The translations under genes were made by a program, and so were the position numbers. Positions 16,545 to 24,593 of a DNA stretch of 64,000 nucleotides are shown in pieces; the first letter of the stretch is position 1, and every line of letters begins with the position of its first letter. Below the pieces are notes generated by a model. That model was not told the origin of the DNA and ran no database searches. It saw only the letters and a list, made by a program, of their open reading frames with translations. Source of the stretch: Agrococcus jejuensis (GTDB lineage: Bacteria; Actinomycetota; Actinomycetes; Actinomycetales; Microbacteriaceae); NCBI RefSeq assembly GCF_900099705.1, contig NZ_LT629695.1:3162001-3226000 (forward strand), written 5' to 3'.

Positions 16545-18552
16545 GGAGGGGAGCGAGGTCGGCGTCGCGTCCGCGGAAGTCGCGGTACGCCTCCAGCGGG
16601 TCCTTCGAGCCGCCGACGCCCAGCAGCCGCTCGCGGAAGCGCTGGCCGGACTCGCGCGTCGCGCCGTGCTCCTGGAACCACTGCACGGTGTCGGCGTCGA
16701 GCACCTCCGACCAGATGTACGAGTAGTAGGCGGCGGAGTAGCCACCCGAGAACACGTGCTGGAAGTAGCCGGACGAGTAGCGCGTCGGCACGGTGTCGAG
16801 CAGCAGCCCGACGCGCTCGAGCGCCGCACGCTCGAACGCCGCGACGTCGTCGACGGACTCGCCGGGCGCGAGCGTGTGCCACGCCTGGTCGAGCAGCGCC
16901 GCCGCGAGGTACTCGCTCGTCGCGTGCCCCTGGTCGAACGTCTCCGTCGCGCGGATGCGCTCGAGCACGTCGGCGGGGATGGGCTCGCCGGTCTCGACGT
17001 GGCGCGCGTACTGCTCGACGATGCCGGGCCACAGCATCCACATCTCGTTCACCTGGCTCGGGAACTCGACGAAGTCGCGCGGCACGTTCGTGCCGGCGAC
17101 GCTCGGGTAGCCGACGATGGCGAAGAGGCCGTGCAGCGCGTGGCCGAACTCGTGGAAGAGCGTGTTCGTCTCGTCGAACGTCAGCAGCGTGGGGGAGCCG
17201 GCGGGCGGCTTCGGCACGTTGAGGTTGTTCATGACGACGGTCGGCTGGTCGAGCAGGCGGTTCTGCGAGATGAGCGGATTCATCCAGGCGCCGCCGCGCT
17301 TCGAGTCGCGCGTGTAGAGGTCGAGCAGGTACAGGCCGACCTCGCTGCCGTCGGCGTCGTGCACCTCGAAGACGCGCACGTCGGGGTGGTAGCCGTGCAG
17401 GTCGTCGCGCTCGGCGAACGTCACGCCGTAGATCTGCGTCGCGGCGGCGAAGACGCCGTCCTGCAGCACGCGCTCGGCGGGGAAGTACGGCTTGAGCGCC
17501 TGCGTGTCGACGTCGTAGCGGGCCGTACGCAGCCGCTCGGTCCAGAACGCCCAGTCCCACGACGCGAGCGCGTAGTCCTCGCCCGCCTCGTCGACGAGCG
17601 CCTGCAGGTCGGCGGCCTCGGCCTGCGCGTTGCGCGCGGCAGCCGGTGCGAGTCGCGACAGCATGGCGTCGACCGCCTCGGGCGTCTTCGCCGTCGCATC
17701 CGCCGTCACGACGTGCGCGTGCGTCGGGAAGCCCAGCAGCGCGGCGCGCTCGGCACGCAGCGCCACGATCTCGAGGATGACTGCGCGGTTGTCGTGCGCG
17801 TTGCCGCGCGTGCCGCGCGCGAGCGACGCCTCCATGACCCGCTGGCGCAGGGCACGGTTCGTGAGCTGCGAGAGCCACGGGTGACCAGAGAAGAGCGGCA
17901 GCGTGATGAGGTGCTTGTCGTCGAGCCCGCGGTCGGCCGCAGCCTGCGCGGCCGAGGCGATGTCGCCTGCCGAGAGGCCGTCGAGCTCCTCGGCGGTGTC
18001 GACGACGACGGCGAGGTCGTTCGTGTCGGCCTGCAGCTGCTGGTCGAACGTCGTCGTGAGCGTGGCGAGGCGCTGGTTGAGCGCCTTGAGGCGGGTCGTG
18101 CTCGCCTCGTCGAGCGCCGCGCCCGCGAGCGTCATGCGCAGGTGCCACTGCTCGACGACCCACGACTGCTCGGGCGTCCACGACGCGTCCGGGTGCTCGT
18201 GCAGGTGGGCGATGCGCGCGTAGAGCGCCGGATCGAGCTCGATGGCGTCCGAGTGCGCCGCCCAGCGCGGCGCGATCTCGGCCTCGAGCTCGTCGAGGAA
18301 CGGCGTCGTGTCCGACGACGACAAGGCGAAGAACACGTGGCCGACGCGGCCGAGGATGGCGCCGGATGCCTCGAGCGGCGCGATCGTGTCGTCGAACGTC
18401 GGCGTGCCCGGCTGCGCCGTGATGGCGGCGATCTCCTCGAGCTGCTGCGCGAAGCCCGCGTCGAACGCGGGGCGGTAGTGCTCATCGCGCACGTCGGCGA
18501 ACGGCGGCAGCTGGTAGGGCAGGGAGGACGGCTCGAAGAACGGGTTCTGCAT
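16522..18552 (-). CDS. dcp: Peptidyl-dipeptidase Dcp (M3 family metallopeptidase)
   Basis: 676-residue zinc peptidase, full length for the family. The HEFGHALHG motif (HEFGH at 467-471) supplies two zinc ligands and the catalytic Glu, and the third ligand Glu lies about 25-30 residues later. No signal peptide is present, so it is probably cytosolic and degrades short peptides by removing C-terminal dipeptides. Start ATG is at 18552. The family also contains oligopeptidase A; overall length and the N-terminal pattern favour Dcp. Confidence 0.9.
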   Translation of the reverse strand: MQNPFFEPSSLPYQLPPFADVRDEHYRPAFDAGFAQQLEEIAAITAQPGTPTFDDTIAPLEASGAILGRVGHVFFALSSSDTTPFLDELEAEIAPRWAAHSDAIELDPALYARIAHLHEHPDASWTPEQSWVVEQWHLRMTLAGAALDEASTTRLKALNQRLATLTTTFDQQLQADTNDLAVVVDTAEELDGLSAGDIASAAQAAADRGLDDKHLITLPLFSGHPWLSQLTNRALRQRVMEASLARGTRGNAHDNRAVILEIVALRAERAALLGFPTHAHVVTADATAKTPEAVDAMLSRLAPAAARNAQAEAADLQALVDEAGEDYALASWDWAFWTERLRTARYDVDTQALKPYFPAERVLQDGVFAAATQIYGVTFAERDDLHGYHPDVRVFEVHDADGSEVGLYLLDLYTRDSKRGGAWMNPLISQNRLLDQPTVVMNNLNVPKPPAGSPTLLTFDETNTLFHEFGHALHGLFAIVGYPSVAGTNVPRDFVEFPSQVNEMWMLWPGIVEQYARHVETGEPIPADVLERIRATETFDQGHATSEYLAAALLDQAWHTLAPGESVDDVAAFERAALERVGLLLDTVPTRYSSGYFQHVFSGGYSAAYYSYIWSEVLDADTVQWFQEHGATRESGQRFRERLLGVGGSKDPLEAYRDFRGRDADLAPLLTRRGLE

Positions 18553-18605
18553 GTCGCCAGCCTAGGTGCGTCGCACGGGTCGCGGGCTGGCTAGGCTCGG
18601 CTGTC

Positions 18606-19403
18606 GTGAGCGACGTCGTCTACTCCCACGGCCACCACGAGTCCGTCACGCGCGCGCACGCCGCGCGCACGGTCGAGAACTCGGCCGCGTACCTCGTGCC
18701 GTACCTCGAGCGCGGCCAGCGCATCCTCGACGTGGGCTGCGGGCCTGGCTCGATCACGATCGACCTCGCGCGCCGCGTCGGCGACGGCGAGGTCGTGGGC
18801 ATCGACGCGAGCGCGCAGGTCGTCGAGCAGGCGCGGGCGCTCGCCGAGGCGTCGGGCGTCACGAACGTGCGCTTCGAGGTCGGCGACGCGTACGCGGTCG
18901 ACGCGGCCGACGGGTCGTTCGACGTCGTGCACGCCCACCAGGTGCTGCAGCACCTCGGCGAGCCCGTCGCGGCGCTCGCCGAGTGGCGGCGCGCATCGCG
19001 CGGCATCGTCGCGGCGCGCGACGTCGTCTACTCGGCGACGGCGATCCACCCCTTCAGCGAGGGGCTGCGCGAGTGGCGCCGCATCATCGTTGCGCTGCAG
19101 GATGCGAACGGCGGCGAGGCCGACGCGGGCTCGCACCTCAAGGCATGGGCGCGAGCCGCGGGCTTCACGGACATCGCGACCGACGTCGAGACCTGGTGCT
19201 TCGAGTCCGACCAGGCGCGCACGTGGTGGGGCCACCAGTGGGCCGAGCGGGCGATCGCGTCGAGCTTCGCGACCGGCACCGATGAGCACGGGCTCGCGAC
19301 GCCCGCGGACCGCGAGGCGATCGCGGAGGCGTGGACCGCGTGGGCGGCCGATCCCGACGGCTGGATGTCGATGATCCACGGCTGGATCGTCGCGCGCGCC
19401 TGA
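18606..19403 (+). CDS. Class I SAM-dependent methyltransferase
   Basis: 265 residues. Motif I ILDVGCGPGS (40-49) and the acidic loop VVGIDAS bind SAM; FDVVHAHQVLQHL is motif IV/V. This is the Methyltransf_11/UbiE-like group with an N-terminal YSHGHHESVTRAHA segment and a C-terminal lid. The substrate cannot be inferred. It is divergent from dcp, with a GTG start and a 94-base gap to the next gene. Confidence 0.85.
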   Translation: MSDVVYSHGHHESVTRAHAARTVENSAAYLVPYLERGQRILDVGCGPGSITIDLARRVGDGEVVGIDASAQVVEQARALAEASGVTNVRFEVGDAYAVDAADGSFDVVHAHQVLQHLGEPVAALAEWRRASRGIVAARDVVYSATAIHPFSEGLREWRRIIVALQDANGGEADAGSHLKAWARAAGFTDIATDVETWCFESDQARTWWGHQWAERAIASSFATGTDEHGLATPADREAIAEAWTAWAADPDGWMSMIHGWIVARA

Positions 19404-19462
19404 GCCGGTCGTGGCTGCGCGGGGCAGCGAGCACGCTCGGCGCGAACACGCCGAGGATCCTT

Positions 19463-19491
19463 TGCAAAGACATCTTTGCATTCGGTAGGCT
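19463..19491 (+). promoter_or_regulatory. Palindromic operator and promoter of the ArsR-like operon
   Basis: TGCAAAG-ACAT-CTTTGCA (19463-19480) is a perfect 7-4-7 inverted repeat. A -10 hexamer TAGGCT (19486-19491) lies 5 bases on and the ATG at 19498 only 6 bases further, so the mRNA is probably leaderless. The palindrome fills the -35/spacer region and is the natural binding site for the regulator encoded just downstream. Confidence 0.75.
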
Positions 19492-19497
19492 GACGGC

Positions 19498-20133
19498 ATG
19501 CCCGTCGCCGACGATGGTCGGCGCGCATCCGTCGACCTGCCCTCGCTCAAGGCCCTCGCGCACCCGCTGAGGGTCGCGCTGCTGCACGCGCTCACGACGC
19601 ACGGGGCCCAGACCGCCTCCGCGCTCGGCGCCAGGCTGGGGGAGTCGAGCGGCTCGACGAGCTACCACCTGCGCCAGCTCGAGCGCGCCGGCTTCGTGCG
19701 CGAGGTCGAGGGTCGCGGCACGGCGCGCGAGCGTTGGTGGGAGCGCGCCGTCGGCGACGTCGACGTGTGGACGCCCGAGCTCGCCGCGATGCAGGAGGGC
19801 CGTGCCGCCGCCGCGGCCGTGCTCGGTGCCTGGAGCGCCGAGGGTACGCGCCTGCTGCAGGAGTTCATCGACCACGGCGAGGACGACTTCGCCCCCGAGG
19901 TCAACGACGCCGCGCGCGTCGCCACGCTGCACGGCCACCTCGCCGTCGACGAGCTGCGCGCACTGACTCGCGACGTGGAGGCGCTCATCGCCGAGCGCCT
20001 CGCCGCGTCGCGCACGCACGAGGGCGACGAGGACGCGTTGCGCGTGCTCGTGCAGCTCCACGCCTTCCCGGTGGCCGACCGGGCGCCAGCCGCGTCTCCT
20101 GCCAGGGACGCACCTACGAGAGGAGCTCCATGA
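19498..20133 (+). CDS. ArsR-family (winged helix) transcriptional regulator
   Basis: 211 residues. The N-terminal winged helix-turn-helix (about 14-80) has LKALAHPLRVALLHAL, then GARLGESSGSTSYHLRQLERAG as the recognition region (seen as GSTSYHLRQLERAGFV). The C-terminal 120 residues are helical and unrecognised. No metal-binding Cys cluster is seen, so the ligand is unlikely to be a metal bound by thiols. Start at 19498 follows the -10 element by six bases (leaderless). The stop overlaps the ATG of a 30-residue gene. Autoregulation through the palindrome upstream is inferred. Confidence 0.85.
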   Translation: MPVADDGRRASVDLPSLKALAHPLRVALLHALTTHGAQTASALGARLGESSGSTSYHLRQLERAGFVREVEGRGTARERWWERAVGDVDVWTPELAAMQEGRAAAAAVLGAWSAEGTRLLQEFIDHGEDDFAPEVNDAARVATLHGHLAVDELRALTRDVEALIAERLAASRTHEGDEDALRVLVQLHAFPVADRAPAASPARDAPTRGAP

Positions 20134-20222
20134 GCAAGCACGAGCAGCCGGTGACGCGACCCATCGCGATCGTCAACGACACGTTCGTCGTCGCGCAGAT
20201 GGTCATGCGCCCCATGCGCTGA
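20130..20222 (+). CDS. 30-residue microprotein coupled to the ArsR-like regulator
   Basis: An uncommonly well-supported tiny gene. Its ATG overlaps the regulator's stop (ATGA). A strong ribosome site GAGAGGAG ends 4-5 bases ahead, although it is still inside the regulator's coding sequence, and a perfect terminator begins 14 bases after the stop. The peptide starts MSKHEQPVTRPIAIVND and ends VVAQMVMRPMR: short polar head, then a moderately hydrophobic segment flanked by basic residues, possibly amphipathic rather than a clear membrane helix. I recognise no family. It could bind the regulator, act at the membrane, or be the coupled target of regulation; these are guesses. Confidence 0.7.
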   Translation: MSKHEQPVTRPIAIVNDTFVVAQMVMRPMR

Positions 20223-20235
20223 TCCGAGGAACGAG

Positions 20236-20263
20236 GAAGGCCCCCGCTCGCGCGGGGGCCTTC
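20236..20263 (+). terminator. Terminator of the ArsR-microprotein operon
   Basis: A perfect 12-base-pair stem (GAAGGCCCCCGC / GCGGGGGCCTTC) with loop TCGC. It closes the two-gene operon and also lies past the end of the convergent 75-residue gene. Confidence 0.85.
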
Positions 20264-20294
20264 GTCATGTCCGGAGCGATGCGGATGCGTCGCG

Positions 20295-20522
20295 TCAGTC
20301 GCGCTCCACGAGCACGCCGTCGCCCGCGAGGGTGATGCGCGTGCCGTCGTCGCACTCGACGATCGGCGCGCCCTCGAGGTACGTGAGCGTCCAGCCCCAG
20401 CCCGTCGTGTCGGCGCCGAGGTCGACGAGCGCTCGCTCCTCGGCGGCGATCGCCTCGCGCACGACGGGCGGCAGCGACGCGGGAGCGTCGCCGCCGACCG
20501 GCCAGCGCGAGCCGATGTTCAT
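20295..20522 (-). CDS. Conserved small hypothetical protein downstream of valS
   Basis: 75 residues, soluble, acidic. The pattern GWGWTLTYLEGAPIVECDDGTRITL is a short beta-rich motif I associate (from memory) with uncharacterised proteins of this family of bacteria. It starts 13 bases after the valS stop on the same strand, so it is probably co-transcribed. Function unknown. Confidence 0.65.
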   Translation of the reverse strand: MNIGSRWPVGGDAPASLPPVVREAIAAEERALVDLGADTTGWGWTLTYLEGAPIVECDDGTRITLAGDGVLVERD

Positions 20523-20535
20523 CGACGGCCCGCGT

Positions 20536-23103
20536 TCACGCCTGCTGCTCGCCTTCGGGCGCGAGCTCGATCGAACGCACCTCGAGGGCGTCGCCCGCGA
20601 CGAGCTCGAGCCGCTCGATGCGGCCCACGTCGGCGAGGTCGCGCGCCGCCTGCTCGAGCAGGCCGAGCTGCGTCGACGGCGCCGCGAGCACCGCGTGCGT
20701 CACGGGCGTGCGCTGGCTGGCCTTCGCATCCGACTTCGCACGGCGGATGCCGATGAGCGCCTCCGACACCGCGGGCAGCAGGCCCGTGGGGCCGGCGCTC
20801 GTGGGCAGGTCGCTGCGCGTCGGCCAGGCGGCGACGTGGATCGAGCCCTCGTGCGTCCACGACCACACCTCCTCGGTCGCGAACGGCAGCACCGGCGCGA
20901 GGAGGCGCAGCAGCACGTCGATCGCGGCGCGCAGCGCGCCGATGGCCGACGCACGGCCGATCTCGTCGCCCTGGTACGCGCGCTGCTTCACGACCTCGAG
21001 GTAGTCGTCGCAGAACGTCCAGAAGAACGTCTCGGTGAGCTCCAGCGCACGCGCGTGGTCGTAGCGCTCGAGGGCCGCGGTGGCCTGGTCGATGACCTGG
21101 CCGAGCTCCGCGAGCATGTCGATGTCGATCGGGTTCGCGATCTCGCCGGGCTCGCCCTCCATCTGGTACACGAAGCGCGCCGCGTTGAGCACCTTCATCG
21201 CCAGGCGACGACCGATCTTGATCATCTTCGGGTTCTGCGGGTCGAGCGTCGCGTCGACGCCGAGGCGCGACGAGAGCGCCCAGTAGCGCACGCCGTCGGC
21301 GCCGTGCTCCTCGAGCATGCCGAGCGGCGTGACGACGTTGCCCTTCGACTTCGACATCTTCTTGCGGTCGGGGTCGAGGATCCAGCCCGAGATCGCCGCG
21401 TGGCGCCACGGAGCCTTGCCGCCCTCGAAGAGCGCGCGCAGCGCCGTCGAGAACAGCCAGGTGCGGATGATGTCCTGGCCCTGCGGGCGCAGGTCGAACG
21501 GCGCCACGAGGTCCCAGAGCTCGTCGTCGACGCCGCCCCAGCCGCCTGCGAGCTGCGGGGTGAGCGACGACGTCGCCCACGTGTCCATGATGTCGACCTC
21601 GCCGACGAAGCCGCCGGCCACGCCGCGCTGGTCGGCCTCGAAGCCGTCGGGCACGTCGGTCGACGGGTCGACCGGCAGCTGCGACGGGTTCGGCAGCAGC
21701 ACGTCGTCGAAGAGGGTCTCGCCGTCCTCGCCCACGCGGTACCAGACGGGGATGGGCACGCCGAAGTAGCGCTGGCGCGAGATGAGCCAGTCGCCCGCGA
21801 GGCCCTGCACCCAGTTCTCGTAGCGCACGCGCATGTGGTCGGGGTGCCACTCGATGCCGCGGCCGAGCTCGAGCAGGCGCTCGCGCAGCTCTGCGTCACG
21901 GCCGCCGTTGCGCACGTACCACTGGCGCGTCGTGACGATCTCGAGCGGCTTGTCGCCCTTCTCGTAGAACTTCACGGGATGCGTGATGCGGCGCGGCTCG
22001 CCGACGGTGCGCTCGGCGGCCGTGAGCGCGGCCACGAGGGCCTCCTTGGCGCTGAACACCGTCTTGCCGGCGAGCTCGGCGTAGAGGGCCGTGCCCGCTG
22101 CCGAGGCGATGGCGGCAGGCGCGTCCGGCAGGAAGCGACCGTCGAAGCCGATGACCGGGCGAGCGGGCAGGTCGAGCTCGCGCCACCAGATCACGTCGGT
22201 CATGTCGCCGAACGTGCAGACCATCGCCACGCCGGTGCCCTTGTCGGGCTGGGCGAGGTGGTGCGCCAGGAACGGCACCTCGACGTCGAAGACGGGCGTG
22301 CGCACCGTCGTGCCGAAGAGGTGCTGGTAGCGGGCGTCGTCGGGGTGCGCCACGACGGCCACGCACGCCGGCAGCAGCTCGGGGCGCGTCGTGTCGATGC
22401 GCAGGTCGCCGTCGCCGCTCGTGAAGAGCAGCGTGTGGAACGTGCCGGGCTGCTCGCGGTCCTCGAGCTCGGCCTGCGCGACGGCCGAGCGGAACGTCAC
22501 GTCCCACAGCGTCGGCGCGTCGGACTGGTACGCCTCGCCGCGCTCGAGGTTGCGCAGGAAGGCGCGCTGGCTCGTGGCCCGTGCGTGGTTCGAGATCGTG
22601 CGGTACGTCTGCGACCAGTCGACCGAGAGGCCGAGCGTGCGCCAGAGCTCCTCGAACTTGCGCTCGTCCTCCTCGGTGAGGCGCTCGCAGAGCTCGATGA
22701 AGTTCTGGCGCGAGACGGGCTGCTGCTGGGCCTTGGCCGGGGCGTCGCCGTCGAACGGCGGCGTGAAGTCGGCGTCGTAGGGCAGCGTCGGGTCGACGCG
22801 CACGCCGTAGTAGTTCTGGACGCGGCGCTCGGTCGGCAGGCCGTTGTCGTCCCAGCCCATCGGGTAGAAGACCGTGCGGCCGCGCATGCGCTGGAAGCGC
22901 GCGATGACGTCGGTGTGCGAGTACGAGAAGACGTGCCCGACGTGGAGCGATCCGGAGGCGGTGGGCGGCGGCGTGTCGATCGAGTAGATCGTGTCGCGGC
23001 TCTGGCCCGTGCGGTCGAACCGGTACGTGCCCTCCTGCTCCCAGTGGGCGTCCCACTTCGTCTCGAGTCCCTCGAGGGCGGGCTTCTCCGGCATGGCGCT
23101 CAT
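20536..23103 (-). CDS. valS: Valine-tRNA ligase
   Basis: 855-residue class I aminoacyl-tRNA synthetase charging tRNA-Val. The HIGH-type motif is HVGH (54-57) and the KMSKS loop is intact (582-586, KKMSKSKGN). A CP1 editing domain lies between, and the DALRYWALS-type anticodon-side start appears as DGVRYWALSS. It is slightly short and ends without the C-terminal coiled-coil arm seen in many bacterial ValS. Start ATG at 23103 has GAAGGGG 6 bases upstream; a TAGACT -10-like element lies at 23167-23162. Confidence 0.96.
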   Translation of the reverse strand: MSAMPEKPALEGLETKWDAHWEQEGTYRFDRTGQSRDTIYSIDTPPPTASGSLHVGHVFSYSHTDVIARFQRMRGRTVFYPMGWDDNGLPTERRVQNYYGVRVDPTLPYDADFTPPFDGDAPAKAQQQPVSRQNFIELCERLTEEDERKFEELWRTLGLSVDWSQTYRTISNHARATSQRAFLRNLERGEAYQSDAPTLWDVTFRSAVAQAELEDREQPGTFHTLLFTSGDGDLRIDTTRPELLPACVAVVAHPDDARYQHLFGTTVRTPVFDVEVPFLAHHLAQPDKGTGVAMVCTFGDMTDVIWWRELDLPARPVIGFDGRFLPDAPAAIASAAGTALYAELAGKTVFSAKEALVAALTAAERTVGEPRRITHPVKFYEKGDKPLEIVTTRQWYVRNGGRDAELRERLLELGRGIEWHPDHMRVRYENWVQGLAGDWLISRQRYFGVPIPVWYRVGEDGETLFDDVLLPNPSQLPVDPSTDVPDGFEADQRGVAGGFVGEVDIMDTWATSSLTPQLAGGWGGVDDELWDLVAPFDLRPQGQDIIRTWLFSTALRALFEGGKAPWRHAAISGWILDPDRKKMSKSKGNVVTPLGMLEEHGADGVRYWALSSRLGVDATLDPQNPKMIKIGRRLAMKVLNAARFVYQMEGEPGEIANPIDIDMLAELGQVIDQATAALERYDHARALELTETFFWTFCDDYLEVVKQRAYQGDEIGRASAIGALRAAIDVLLRLLAPVLPFATEEVWSWTHEGSIHVAAWPTRSDLPTSAGPTGLLPAVSEALIGIRRAKSDAKASQRTPVTHAVLAAPSTQLGLLEQAARDLADVGRIERLELVAGDALEVRSIELAPEGEQQA

Positions 23104-23196
23104 GGCGTCCCCTTCTCGCTCTGCGCGGCATCGTGTCCGTGGATGCCTGGTTGTGCAGTCGAGTCTATCGATCCCTGATGGATCCGACGATCGTGC

Positions 23197-23406
23197 TCAG
23201 GGCGCGTCGTCGCTCGCAGGCGGGTCGGGGTAGCGCCGCTCGCGGCTGGGCTTGATGACGAGGAGGAACGCGAGCACGAGGGTGCCGATCGACGCCATGA
23301 GCAGGATGTCGCGCACGAGCATGTGCTCCATCGTCATGCCGACGAGGCCGAGCACGGCGGCGAAGGCCACGAGGATCCAGGTGGCGCGGGGGATGCGGCG
23401 CAGCAT
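23197..23406 (-). CDS. Small two-helix membrane protein
   Basis: 69 residues with two predicted membrane helices (about 8-27 and 32-50) and a polar Pro/Asp-rich C-terminus. No family is recognised. It lies between a DinB-like gene and valS on the same strand and may belong to either transcript. Confidence 0.6.
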   Translation of the reverse strand: MLRRIPRATWILVAFAAVLGLVGMTMEHMLVRDILLMASIGTLVLAFLLVIKPSRERRYPDPPASDDAP

Positions 23407-23445
23407 GCTCCGAGCGTAGCCAGCGATCCGTCGGTCCGGCGCGCG

Positions 23446-24150
23446 TCAGGGTGCGAGCGGCAGCGCCAGCACCGCGCGACCGGCGGCGACGTCGCCCGAC
23501 CAGCGCAGCCGATCGTCGTCGGCGGGGATGCGGTGCCACAGCGCGAGCGCGAGCGCCGCGGGCTCGCCCTCGAGCGTCGCGGCCGCCTCGCTGCCGAGCA
23601 GCCACGCGCCACCGCCGTCGGCGACGAGCGCGAGACCCGCGGTCGGCTCCTCGACGCGGCCGAGCCGCAGCTGCCTCGGCCACATGGTGCCGACGATCTC
23701 GTCGATGCCGTCGGCGGCGAGCTCCGCGTCGAGCGCAGGCACGTCGCCGAGCGCCGCCGCGGCATCCCACGCGTGGATCGCGTGCTCGTGCGCCTGCCTG
23801 CGGATCCAGAACCCGACGGTGCGGGGCGGCGCGATGGTCCACGCGTGCGTCGCCGCGTCGACGGCGAGGGCCTCGAGCAGCGCCTGCGCCGAGTCGGCGA
23901 GCCAGGCGGCGAGCCCGGCGTCGTCGGGCACGCGCGGCGCGGGCGCGTCGCCGTCGCCGTGCGCGAGCGCGTGCAGCACCCAACGCTCGATCTCGCCGAC
24001 GTGCGCGACGAGGTCGCGCAGCGTCCAGCCGGGGCACGACGGCACGGGCGCGGACCACGCGCCCTCGTCGACGGCGCGGCGGGCGAGTGCGACCATCGTC
24101 CGCACCTCGCGGGCGAGGTGGATGCGCAGGTCGGTCGTCTCGAGGGTCAT
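23446..24150 (-). CDS. Maleylpyruvate isomerase / mycothiol-dependent DinB-like family protein
   Basis: 234 residues. The N-terminal four-helix DinB-like bundle has the family pattern VPSCPGWTLRDLVAHVGEIERW and, near residue 130, RRQAHEHAIHAWDA: His residues typical of the metal site of mycothiol-dependent enzymes. The C-terminal domain follows. Members use mycothiol, the actinobacterial thiol, for isomerisation or detoxification. The substrate is unknown. Its ATG overlaps the stop of the preceding 136-residue gene (ATGA). Confidence 0.82.
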   Translation of the reverse strand: MTLETTDLRIHLAREVRTMVALARRAVDEGAWSAPVPSCPGWTLRDLVAHVGEIERWVLHALAHGDGDAPAPRVPDDAGLAAWLADSAQALLEALAVDAATHAWTIAPPRTVGFWIRRQAHEHAIHAWDAAAALGDVPALDAELAADGIDEIVGTMWPRQLRLGRVEEPTAGLALVADGGGAWLLGSEAAATLEGEPAALALALWHRIPADDDRLRWSGDVAAGRAVLALPLAP

Positions 24151-24557
24151 CGTGCCGCCCAGCGTACGAGCGCGCGCTCGACGGCTGCGCGCACGCGCGG
24201 CACGGCGTCGTCGCGCAGCGCCTCGACCGCGGGCAGCGCCTCGTCGACGCCGCGCGCGACCGCGACGGCGACGGCCATGGCGCGCACGCGGCCGTGCTCG
24301 TCGTGCAGCGCGAGCAGCACGGTGGCGTCGGCGCCGTCGCCCCACGCGTAGCGCAGGCCGCGCACGCCCCACTCGCGCTGCCAGTGCGCGGGCCAGTCCT
24401 CGGTGCCGCCGAGGAACGCGAGCGGGTGCCGCGACTCGGCGCCGGCCACGAGCTCGCCGCACCAGTCGACGACCGCCTGCTCGCCGAGCGCACGCACGGC
24501 CGCGGCCACGGCATCCCTCGGATGCGCGTCGGGCAGCGGGAGGCTCACGCTCTGCAT
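24147..24557 (-). CDS. Hypothetical protein coupled to the DinB-like gene
   Basis: 136 residues, soluble, rich in Ala/Val/Asp; the C-terminal half (EALPAVEALRDDAVPRVRAAVERAL) looks like a HEAT-type helical pair. A Trp-rich middle (EDWPAHWQREWGVRGLRYAWGDGADATV) is distinctive but unrecognised. It is translationally coupled by ATGA to the DinB-like gene, suggesting a shared process. Function unknown. Confidence 0.65.
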   Translation of the reverse strand: MQSVSLPLPDAHPRDAVAAAVRALGEQAVVDWCGELVAGAESRHPLAFLGGTEDWPAHWQREWGVRGLRYAWGDGADATVLLALHDEHGRVRAMAVAVAVARGVDEALPAVEALRDDAVPRVRAAVERALVRWAAR

Positions 24558-24593
24558 CGTGCCACCCGCCGCCGACGAGACGCGAGGCCCCGA

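Noticed and set aside
20130..20222. Microprotein as the remnant of a degraded transporter gene
   Set aside because: The frame has an ideal ribosome site, coupled start and immediate terminator; no further transporter-like sequence lies downstream.
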